Program-made: the position numbers and the translations under genes
Notes under the pieces: generated by a model
The model's database searches: none
What the model was told of the DNA's origin: nothing
What the model saw: only the letters and a program-made list of their open reading frames with translations
Origin: Helicobacteraceae bacterium
GTDB taxonomy: Bacteria > Campylobacterota > Campylobacteria > Campylobacterales > Sulfurimonadaceae
NCBI GenBank assembly: GCA_015488855.1
Contig: WFMY01000052.1
Coordinates: 1-5,083, forward strand
Length of the DNA: 5,083 bases
Direction of reading: 5' to 3'
Shown here: positions 1-5,083 of the stretch, one piece after another
How the letters are laid out: each line of letters opens with the position of its first letter
Position numbering within the stretch: position 1 is the stretch's first letter

Positions 1-764
1 CCTATGATGGAGGCCTCTAAAGTCGCTGTTCCACTACATATAAAAGCAAAGTCAGCCTCAAGAAGTGTTCTGTAGGTTTCATGTTTGATCTCAAATCTAT
101 CTAAATCACCATAAAGTTTTTTAATATCCTCTTGTGAAAAGTTTGTAGGGATGATGAGGATACCTTTGACATCTAGTTTCTCTCGTAATTTTTTAAAGAT
201 GGGCATCAGTTTTGTTATCTCACCCTTGCGTGATCCTGGCATAAATACAATCTTTTTTACCTCTTTATTGAGAGAGGTTTTGAACTCTTTTATCTGGTCT
301 AGTAAAGGATGCCCTACATAACTGATGGGGGCATCTTTTGGGTAGTAAGATGGTTCAAAAGGGAGGATGGAAGCGAGTTTGTCTATGGTCTTTGCTAAGA
401 TGGGTATCCGTTTTTTCTTCCATGCCCAAGCTTGTGGGAGGATGTAGTAGATGATCTCTTTGTTTGGATACTTTTTTTTGATAGCTTTTGCAAGAGGGAG
501 GTTGAATCCAGAAGAGTCTATCAGTAATACCTTATCCACATCTGCAGATAAAGCAACCATCTCATCTTTGAGTTTGAAAAAGAAGCGAAGTTTTTTGAGT
601 GCATCTACAAAACCCATGATAGCTAAGGCACTTAGATCTACTATGGGTGTACCTAACTCTTTGTTAAAAATCCCACTGATCTCTACATCATCACCGAGCT
701 GTGTAAGTAAAGATTTGAGATGTACATTTGCCGAGTGTTCAAGGGCACTAACGAGAAGTTTCAT
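1..764 (-). CDS. lpxB: Lipid-A-disaccharide synthase LpxB, C-terminus cut off by window edge
   Basis: LpxB is a GT19 glycosyltransferase (GT-B fold) acting at the cytoplasmic face of the inner membrane. It joins UDP-2,3-diacylglucosamine to lipid X, giving the tetra-acyl disaccharide 1-phosphate of lipid A plus UDP. The reading frame is open for 254 codons from the ATG at 762-764 and leaves the window still open. Family members have roughly 350-380 residues, so about 100 C-terminal residues are missing. Recognisable family blocks are IDSSGFNLPLA (residues 82-92), ILPQAWAWKKKR (108-119), ILPFEPSYY (133-141), YVGHPLLD (149-156), FMPGSRKGEI (174-183) and SGTATLEAS (244-252, in the UDP-binding half). 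The N-terminus VSALEHSANVHL replaces the GEASGD block of enterobacterial enzymes, with a Glu and Ser kept, as I recall for Helicobacter/Campylobacter. AAAGG at 774-778 lies 9 bases before the ATG and supports this start. The gene is divergent from the phosphoesterase gene. The product call is secure. Confidence 0.96.
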   Translation of the reverse strand, partial: MKLLVSALEHSANVHLKSLLTQLGDDVEISGIFNKELGTPIVDLSALAIMGFVDALKKLRFFFKLKDEMVALSADVDKVLLIDSSGFNLPLAKAIKKKYPNKEIIYYILPQAWAWKKKRIPILAKTIDKLASILPFEPSYYPKDAPISYVGHPLLDQIKEFKTSLNKEVKKIVFMPGSRKGEITKLMPIFKKLREKLDVKGILIIPTNFSQEDIKKLYGDLDRFEIKHETYRTLLEADFAFICSGTATLEASII

Positions 765-790
765 ACAAGATAACCTTTAACCAAAATTAT

Positions 791-806
791 TGGTACAATT
801 ATATCA
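791..806 (-). promoter_or_regulatory. Predicted sigma70-type promoter of lpxB (extended -10)
   Basis: On the minus strand, TGATATAAT (806 down to 798) is a perfect extended -10 box (TGn-TATAAT). The expected transcription start is near 791, giving a leader of about 27 bases that contains AAAGG and then the lpxB ATG. No convincing -35 box is visible. That is normal for Campylobacterota, whose sigma70 promoters rely on the -10 region. This is predicted from sequence only. Confidence 0.55.
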
Positions 807-821
807 CTACTTTGATATAAT
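798..821. repeat. Perfect 9-bp inverted repeat with 6-bp spacer between lpxB and the phosphoesterase gene
   Basis: ATTATATCA (798-806) and TGATATAAT (813-821) are exact reverse complements separated by CTACTT. The symmetry stops at the next base on both sides. Each arm is at the same time an extended -10 box reading outward. The two promoters therefore overlap, and each -35 zone falls on the other's -10 box. It could be only a pair of mirror-image promoters, or also an operator for a dimeric regulator. The sequence cannot separate these. Confidence 0.6.
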
Positions 822-828
822 GTTTGTT
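813..828 (+). promoter_or_regulatory. Predicted extended -10 promoter of the metallophosphoesterase gene
   Basis: TGATATAAT at 813-821 is a perfect extended -10 box on the plus strand. The expected transcription start is near 828, directly before the ATG at 829, so the message could be leaderless or nearly so. A second, weaker extended -10 (TGGTACAAT, 791-799) would start near 806 and leave a short leader without a visible Shine-Dalgarno sequence. No good -35 box is seen for either. Confidence 0.5.
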
Positions 829-1950
829 ATGCATACAATCATATTTTTCATAAGTTTTTTAGTAGTGTTTTTTCTCATAAATATTTATATCTCTAAGCGT
901 CTCATAGATAAACTAGATGTTTCACAAAGAGCAAAATTATATTTTCGTCTCTTTTTGTTTCTCAACTTTTTTGGCATTATTGTGTATATGTTCTCAAGAT
1001 ATTATATTGAGTTAAATAACTGGCTATACTTTTTAGTATCCTTACCTATGGGCATTTTATTTCTTCTCTTTTGTACAGCAATCATCTATGACATCTCAAG
1101 AGTCTCTCTGAGCAAAATACCATTAAGTGCATCAAGAAGAGATTTTGTCAAAAAATCATTGGACCTTTCTTCCTTTGCTCTTGCCACAGGATTGAGTGCT
1201 AGAGCTATGTATGAAGCAAGGTTCGTAAAGCATGAAAAAATAGATATCAAGATAGCAAATCTACAACAAAAATATAAAATAGTGCAAATTAGTGATATCC
1301 ATATAGGTGGGCTAATAGATGCTTCTTTCATAAAGAAAATTATTAAAAGGGTCAACACCATGAACCCTGATCTTGTCGTTATTACAGGTGATTTAGTAGA
1401 TATAGCACTTGATAAAGCGGAGGATGCTCTTGAGGCATTTAGAGCGCTAGATTCCAAATATGGGACATACTTTATAGTTGGAAATCATGAGTATTTTCAT
1501 AATATTGGGAAAATTATCAACAAAGTTAAGTCACTTGGAATCCGAGTGTTGGAAAATGAAAATCTGTATATAGGTCAAGAGGGTAAGGGGTTTAATCTTG
1601 CTGGAGTGTATGATATGTTTGGCTATAGAATACAAGCGTATGAACCAGATATATATAAGGCTTTAAAGGGGCGAGATGTTCACTCTCCAACTATCCTTTT
1701 AGCACATCAACCAAAGTTTGTTGAAGAGGTCAATTTTGGAGTAGATCTAATGTTGAGTGGGCATACACATGGTGGGCAACTTTATCCTTTTGGTCTTTTA
1801 GTGAGGTTGCAACAACCATACCTTAAAGGACTACACCAACATAATGATGCTCTACAAGTTTATGTCAACAAAGGGACAGGTTTTTGGGGACCGCCTATGA
1901 GACTTGGAGCAAGTTCAGAGATTACGGAGATAGATCTAGCTCCTGTTTAA
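829..1950 (+). CDS. Membrane-anchored calcineurin-like metallophosphoesterase (YkuE/YaeI type) with internal twin-arginine motif
   Basis: This 373-residue protein (numbered from ATG 829) carries the full dinuclear-metal phosphoesterase set: ISDIHIGG (D156, H158), VVITGDLVD (G187-D188), GNHE (218-221), AHQP (H293) and SGHTHGGQ (310-317). The tail FWGPPMRLGASSEIT is typical of the YkuE-like group. Before the enzyme domain lie three hydrophobic segments (about 2-21, 37-56 and 66-88). They are followed by SRRDFVKKS (102-110), a twin-arginine motif, and a mildly hydrophobic stretch to about 127. Basic residues cluster in the loop between segments 1 and 2 and after segment 3. This predicts an outside N-terminus, with the enzyme in the periplasm after Tat insertion. 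B. subtilis YkuE is a known Tat substrate. The substrate is unknown; UDP-sugar lipids or other phosphoesters are possible. ATG 820 and TTG 790 are alternative starts, but both lie in or upstream of the best -10 box, and no start has a Shine-Dalgarno sequence. Confidence 0.9.
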   Translation: MHTIIFFISFLVVFFLINIYISKRLIDKLDVSQRAKLYFRLFLFLNFFGIIVYMFSRYYIELNNWLYFLVSLPMGILFLLFCTAIIYDISRVSLSKIPLSASRRDFVKKSLDLSSFALATGLSARAMYEARFVKHEKIDIKIANLQQKYKIVQISDIHIGGLIDASFIKKIIKRVNTMNPDLVVITGDLVDIALDKAEDALEAFRALDSKYGTYFIVGNHEYFHNIGKIINKVKSLGIRVLENENLYIGQEGKGFNLAGVYDMFGYRIQAYEPDIYKALKGRDVHSPTILLAHQPKFVEEVNFGVDLMLSGHTHGGQLYPFGLLVRLQQPYLKGLHQHNDALQVYVNKGTGFWGPPMRLGASSEITEIDLAPV

Positions 1951-1999
1951 AAAGTCTTATTTTAATCAATTTTTTAAGCATTCTAAACCCTAATCTAAG

Positions 2000-2024
2000 T
2001 ATAATAACACAAAATAGATAAAGG
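2000..2024 (+). promoter_or_regulatory. Predicted -10 box and ribosome binding site for the pyrC'-nagZ-symporter unit
   Basis: The 84-base gap after the phosphoesterase gene holds a consensus TATAAT at 2000-2005, with an expected start near 2012. AAAGG at 2020-2024 sits 10 bases before the ATG at 2035. The upstream DNA is T-rich and has no clear -35 box. No convincing rho-independent terminator lies between the two genes, so read-through from the phosphoesterase gene is also possible. Confidence 0.5.
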
Positions 2025-2034
2025 CATACTCAAG

Positions 2035-3168
2035 ATGGTTATAAAAAATGCAATTATATGTGATAAAGATGGTCATAGAGAGGGTAATTTTACCATAGAA
2101 GATCGAACAGATAAAGTGATAGATGCTGAGGGTGCTTATCTTCTTCCTGCTATGGTAGATCTTAATGTGAGACTTCAAGATGGTGTTCTTAATTCTAAAA
2201 ATATTAAAATGATTTCTGAGGAAGCAAAAAAAGGGGGAGTTGGTCACATAGTGCTCAATGCGGACTCCTCACCTAAGATTGATAGTGAGAGTGTGTTTGA
2301 ATTTGCCCAAAACGGTCTCAGAGATATCAAAGGTGCAAAAATAGACTTGATGATAAATTCACTCAAAGAGGATGGCTCACTTAGTAATATTGCTATCTTA
2401 CTCAAACGAGGGGCAATAGCGGCTTATGTCAGTACCATTGCAAAAAATGATGTCGTTATCAAAATTGCTCAATATATTCAGATGTATGGGGGGACACTTT
2501 TTTGTAAAGCGGAGGATAATTCCTTGAAGAAGAGTGGTGTTATGTTGGATGGTGATGTCAATGCAAGGTTGGGGCTTGCTGGTATCCCAGATTTGAGTGA
2601 GGTCTTACATGTCTCACGCATGATAGAGATAGCGAGACATTTTAAGATAAAGATCCTTTTTAAGTCTATTGCATCACCTCGCTCTATCTCACTCATCACC
2701 CAAGCAAAGAGAGAAGGTGTACTTGTCTCTTGTGAAGTCTCTTTGCATCATCTAATCCATTCAGATGAAGCTTGTGCCAACTTTAACACAAGGGCGAAAC
2801 TAGATCCCCCTTTATCCTCCGAAAGTGATGTGTTGTTATTGCAAGCATCACTCAAAAATGGTGAGATAGATATCTTGACAACACTCCACCAGCCTAGCTC
2901 TCCTGTCCAAAAAGAGGTAGCATTTTTCGATGCAGAGTATGGATGTGAGTCCATCAGTGATGCACTCCCTTTATTTTATACAAAACTTGTCAAATCTGGT
3001 CTTATAAGTATGCAAAATCTAGTTGAATTGATATCGCTCAATCCTGCAAAAACGATAAACAAGAAAAATAGTTATGTTCTTTTCAATCCCAACAAAACAT
3101 ATAAAATTAAAAATGCAAACTCTTTATATGATGGTGAGGAGATATATGGGGAAGTGATAAGTCTATGA
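2035..3168 (+). CDS. pyrC': Catalytically dead dihydroorotase-like protein (PyrC' type)
   Basis: This 377-residue protein has the dihydroorotase/amidohydrolase layout: a short N-terminal beta part (MVIKNAIICDKDG), a TIM-barrel centre, then SLNPAKTIN (334-342) and VLFNPNKTYKI (348-358) near the C-terminus. The active site is gone. Where active enzymes read DxHxHxR, this one has DLNVRL (42-47). The HaED block is CKAED (157-161, His to Lys). The H-x-x-H-like barrel strand reads LFKSIAS (208-214) with Lys in place of His. TDHAPH has become TLHQPS (283-288), losing the catalytic Asp. Structural blocks such as EVSLHHL (234-240) and KLDPPL (255-260) remain. Known PyrC' proteins, as in Pseudomonas, have no activity but assemble with and stabilise aspartate carbamoyltransferase PyrB. 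The same cytoplasmic scaffold role in pyrimidine synthesis is inferred here. No pyrB is adjacent. Its stop overlaps the nagZ start (ATGA, 3165-3168). Confidence 0.88.
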   Translation: MVIKNAIICDKDGHREGNFTIEDRTDKVIDAEGAYLLPAMVDLNVRLQDGVLNSKNIKMISEEAKKGGVGHIVLNADSSPKIDSESVFEFAQNGLRDIKGAKIDLMINSLKEDGSLSNIAILLKRGAIAAYVSTIAKNDVVIKIAQYIQMYGGTLFCKAEDNSLKKSGVMLDGDVNARLGLAGIPDLSEVLHVSRMIEIARHFKIKILFKSIASPRSISLITQAKREGVLVSCEVSLHHLIHSDEACANFNTRAKLDPPLSSESDVLLLQASLKNGEIDILTTLHQPSSPVQKEVAFFDAEYGCESISDALPLFYTKLVKSGLISMQNLVELISLNPAKTINKKNSYVLFNPNKTYKIKNANSLYDGEEIYGEVISL

Positions 3169-4262
3169 TAAAGTCTCTACTTCTCATCTTTTTACTTATA
3201 AACACCTCTTTTGCTGAGCAGAGCAAAGATATAGATGAATTTGAACTCAAAAAGATGATCTCTCACATGCTTCTTGTAGGTTTTGACACCTTAGATGTCA
3301 ATGAAACACAAGATATTTACAAGTATATCAAAGAGTATGAACTCGGAGGTGTCATCTTATTTGATAAGCATTACAACAACCGTTCCCTTGCTAAAAACAT
3401 AAAAAGCCCATCCCAGCTTAAAAAACTAACAAAAAAACTACAAAATATATCTTCAAAAAAACTGATCATCTCTGTTGACCAAGAGGGTGGAAAAGTAGCT
3501 CGCCTTAAAAAAAAAGATGGCTTTTTACCAACGCATTCAGCATGGAGTATAGCAAAAAAACAGGATGATAGTTATACACAAAAAATTTACACTTCATTGG
3601 CAACAGAGTTAAAAGAATATGGCTTTAACTGTGATTTTGCCCCTGTAGTGGACTTGGCTCTCAATAAAGACAACAAGGTTATCTTCGCATTACAACGCTC
3701 TTATGGTGCCACAACAGATGATGTTGTAAGAGATGCAGCTATTTTTATGAAAGCACTTCGTGATAATGGAGTTTTAAGTGTGCTCAAACATTTTCCAGGG
3801 CATGGCTCCTCTCTTGGTGATTCGCATAAGGGATTCGTCGATATATCTGATACTTGGAATGTCAAAGAGTTAGAGCCTTATATCAAACTCATAAAGATGG
3901 GTAATGTGAAGATGATAATGACGGCGCATGTCTTTAACAAAAACTTAGATGAACTTTATCCAGCAACACTCTCTTATGCTATCAATACAAAACTACTCCG
4001 TGAGAAAATTGGTTATGATGGTGTTATTATCAGTGATGATATGCAGATGAAAGCTATCTCAGCCCACTACTCTTTAGATGAGAGTGTACGACTCTGTATA
4101 AACTCAGGTGTAGATATCATACTCTTTGCAAATCAACTTGCATCACAAGATACGGGTGAGCTCATAGAGAGCATCTACAAACAAGTCAAAAATAAATCTA
4201 TACCACTCTCTCGCATCATAGAGTCAAACAAACGCATTGCTAAACTCTTAGAAGAGATCTGA
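3165..4262 (+). CDS. nagZ: Exported beta-N-acetylhexosaminidase, NagZ type (glycoside hydrolase family 3)
   Basis: NagZ removes N-acetylglucosamine from muropeptides or GlcNAc-anhydroMurNAc during cell-wall turnover. This 365-residue protein shows the single-domain family 3 set: GGVILF (61-66), VDQEGGKVARL (104-114), FAPVVDL (158-164), QRSYG (177-181), KHFPGHG (208-214), GDSH (218-221, the Asp-His acid/base dyad of NagZ), TAHV (253-256) and IISDDMQMKAIS (288-299, with D291 the expected nucleophile). The first 17 residues (MIKSLLLIFLLINTSFA) form a standard signal peptide with cleavage expected before EQ, and there is no lipobox Cys. The mature enzyme should therefore be soluble in the periplasm, whereas E. 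coli NagZ is cytoplasmic. The mature length (about 348) is normal. The start overlaps the pyrC' stop by ATGA, with GGGGA (3148-3152) as a likely ribosome binding site. The stop overlaps the symporter start. A nine-A tract lies at 3507-3515. Confidence 0.94.
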   Translation: MIKSLLLIFLLINTSFAEQSKDIDEFELKKMISHMLLVGFDTLDVNETQDIYKYIKEYELGGVILFDKHYNNRSLAKNIKSPSQLKKLTKKLQNISSKKLIISVDQEGGKVARLKKKDGFLPTHSAWSIAKKQDDSYTQKIYTSLATELKEYGFNCDFAPVVDLALNKDNKVIFALQRSYGATTDDVVRDAAIFMKALRDNGVLSVLKHFPGHGSSLGDSHKGFVDISDTWNVKELEPYIKLIKMGNVKMIMTAHVFNKNLDELYPATLSYAINTKLLREKIGYDGVIISDDMQMKAISAHYSLDESVRLCINSGVDIILFANQLASQDTGELIESIYKQVKNKSIPLSRIIESNKRIAKLLEEI

Positions 4263-5083
4263 TGCACATAGGGTTTAGTGGCTTAGACTGGGCAGTCTTT
4301 GGGACTTATTTTTTAGTGCTTTCTTTGGCTTCACTATTACTTTCACGAAAAAAGATAGAGTCCTCTCGTGAGTATTTTGTTGGCTCGAACGCTCTACCAA
4401 CTTTTGCTGTAGCTATCTCCGTGCTTGCCACCTCGCAATCCGCAGCTACTTTTTTAGGTGCCCCTGAGTACTCTTATAAACTTGATTTAACACTTATAGG
4501 GTTTTATTTTTCAGCTTTATTGGCGGTTTATCTTGTAGCAAAGATTCTCATTCCAAGGTTTTATGCTATCAATGCAGTAACTGTCTATGAACTCTTAGAA
4601 GTGCGTTACGGTGAAAGTGCAAAAAAACAAGCAGGTGTGATGTTCCTCATAGGACGACTTTTTGCAAGTGGCGCTCGTCTTTACATAGCAGCCTTAGCTG
4701 TAAGTATGATTGTTTTTTATGATATTAGTTTTTTTCATCTGTTTTTGAGTGTCATTATGCTCATCTTAGGTGCCTTAGTCTTCACTTATTTTGGTGGTGT
4801 GAAGTCAGTAGTTTTTAGTGATATTATCCAAGCTGTTACATATATTGGAGCTGGTCTTGCGGTAGTATTTTACCTTTATAGTTCTCTTGATATGTCGTAT
4901 ATTGAGATAGTTCACGCCCTAGCTCAAAAAGATAAACTCCAGTTTATAGATTTTGATCTGAGTTTTACTTCAGATGGTAAGTTTAATCTCTTTGGCTTGC
5001 TAAGTGGTTGGTTACTTCTTAACATCGCAGCCTTTGGACTTGACCAAGACCTTACACAAAGAGTACTCTCTTGTAAAGATAAA
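4262..5083 (+). CDS. Sodium:solute symporter (SSS family), C-terminus cut off by window edge
   Basis: The frame is open from the ATG at 4262-4264 to the window end (274 codons, no stop). The family usually has about 480-550 residues in 13-14 helices, so roughly half is seen. About seven membrane segments are visible (near residues 8-28, 44-66, 73-97, 125-152, 157-178, 183-207 and 232-250). Family signatures are EYFVGSNALP (37-46), an ATSQSAATFLGAPEYSY run (56-72, the Na+-site helix region), FTYFGGVKSVVFSDIIQ (164-180) and DQDLTQRVLS (251-260, the DQ..xQR motif after TM7). It should couple Na+ entry to uptake of a small solute across the inner membrane. The substrate cannot be read from sequence. 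Its one-base overlap with nagZ (TGATG, 4260-4264) suggests an amino sugar or anhydro-sugar freed by NagZ. A weak Shine-Dalgarno (AGAAGAGA, 4250-4257) lies inside nagZ. Confidence 0.93.
   Translation, partial: MHIGFSGLDWAVFGTYFLVLSLASLLLSRKKIESSREYFVGSNALPTFAVAISVLATSQSAATFLGAPEYSYKLDLTLIGFYFSALLAVYLVAKILIPRFYAINAVTVYELLEVRYGESAKKQAGVMFLIGRLFASGARLYIAALAVSMIVFYDISFFHLFLSVIMLILGALVFTYFGGVKSVVFSDIIQAVTYIGAGLAVVFYLYSSLDMSYIEIVHALAQKDKLQFIDFDLSFTSDGKFNLFGLLSGWLLLNIAAFGLDQDLTQRVLSCKDK

Noticed and set aside
472..479. Eight-T tract (A tract in lpxB) as a phase-variation site
   Set aside because: It encodes lysines in an essential lipid A gene and is short. AT-rich codon use explains it.
451..780. 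109-codon plus-strand open frame
   Set aside because: It lies wholly opposite lpxB, whose translation matches a known family throughout. The plus-strand product resembles no protein family I know and has no ribosome binding site.
1086..1457. 123-codon minus-strand open frame
   Set aside because: It is antisense to the phosphoesterase and overlaps its DxH and GD motif blocks. It has no family features.
1947..1977. Possible terminator after the phosphoesterase gene (TTAAAAA paired with TTTTTAA)
   Set aside because: The stem would be A/T only, with a loop of about 17 bases, so it is too weak to call a terminator.
1990..2247. 85-codon minus-strand open frame across the intergenic region and the start of pyrC'
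   Set aside because: Its composition is what AT-rich DNA gives by chance (Ile, Phe, Tyr, His). It covers the promoter and ribosome binding site of pyrC' and resembles no family.
2478..2954. Two minus-strand open frames (2478-2699 and 2748-2954)
   Set aside because: Both are antisense shadows within pyrC' and show no motif or start signal.

Overview
The window is AT-rich, densely packed bacterial DNA from a Gram-negative cell, since it carries a lipid A gene. The start of LpxB reads VSALEHSANVHL rather than the GEASGD-type start of enterobacterial LpxB. As I recall, this resembles Helicobacter/Campylobacter LpxB. Together with the base composition, the -10-only promoters and a surplus dihydroorotase-like gene, this points to the Campylobacterota (a Sulfurimonas-, Sulfurovum- or Arcobacter-like organism). 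The assignment is inferred from recognition, not from a search.

Layout: (1) 1-764, minus strand: lpxB, which runs off the left edge without its C-terminus. (2) 765-828: a short divergent regulatory region built around a perfect 9-bp inverted repeat whose arms, TGATATAAT, are each an extended -10 element, one per strand. (3) 829-1950, plus strand: a membrane-anchored calcineurin-like metallophosphoesterase of the YkuE/YaeI type, with three N-terminal membrane segments and then an internal twin-arginine motif. (4) 1951-2034: an intergenic region with a TATAAT box and a ribosome binding site for the next gene. (5) 2035-3168: a dihydroorotase-like protein that has lost almost all metal-binding residues (PyrC' type). 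(6) 3165-4262: a NagZ-type family 3 beta-N-acetylhexosaminidase with a signal peptide, overlapping the previous gene by ATGA. (7) 4262 to the right edge: the first 274 codons of a sodium:solute symporter, overlapping nagZ by one base (TGATG).

How the genes may work together: genes 5-7 form a tight, probably translationally coupled transcription unit. An exported NagZ followed directly by a sugar-sized Na+ symporter suggests that cell-wall amino sugars are released in the periplasm and then imported, unlike the cytoplasmic NagZ of E. coli. The catalytically dead PyrC' at the head of this unit has no obvious metabolic link to cell-wall turnover. Its expected partner, aspartate carbamoyltransferase (PyrB), is not in the window. 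LpxB and the divergent phosphoesterase both concern the envelope. The predicted periplasmic location of the phosphoesterase domain argues against a direct role in the cytoplasmic lipid A pathway.

No tRNA, rRNA, CRISPR array, insertion sequence or attachment site was seen.
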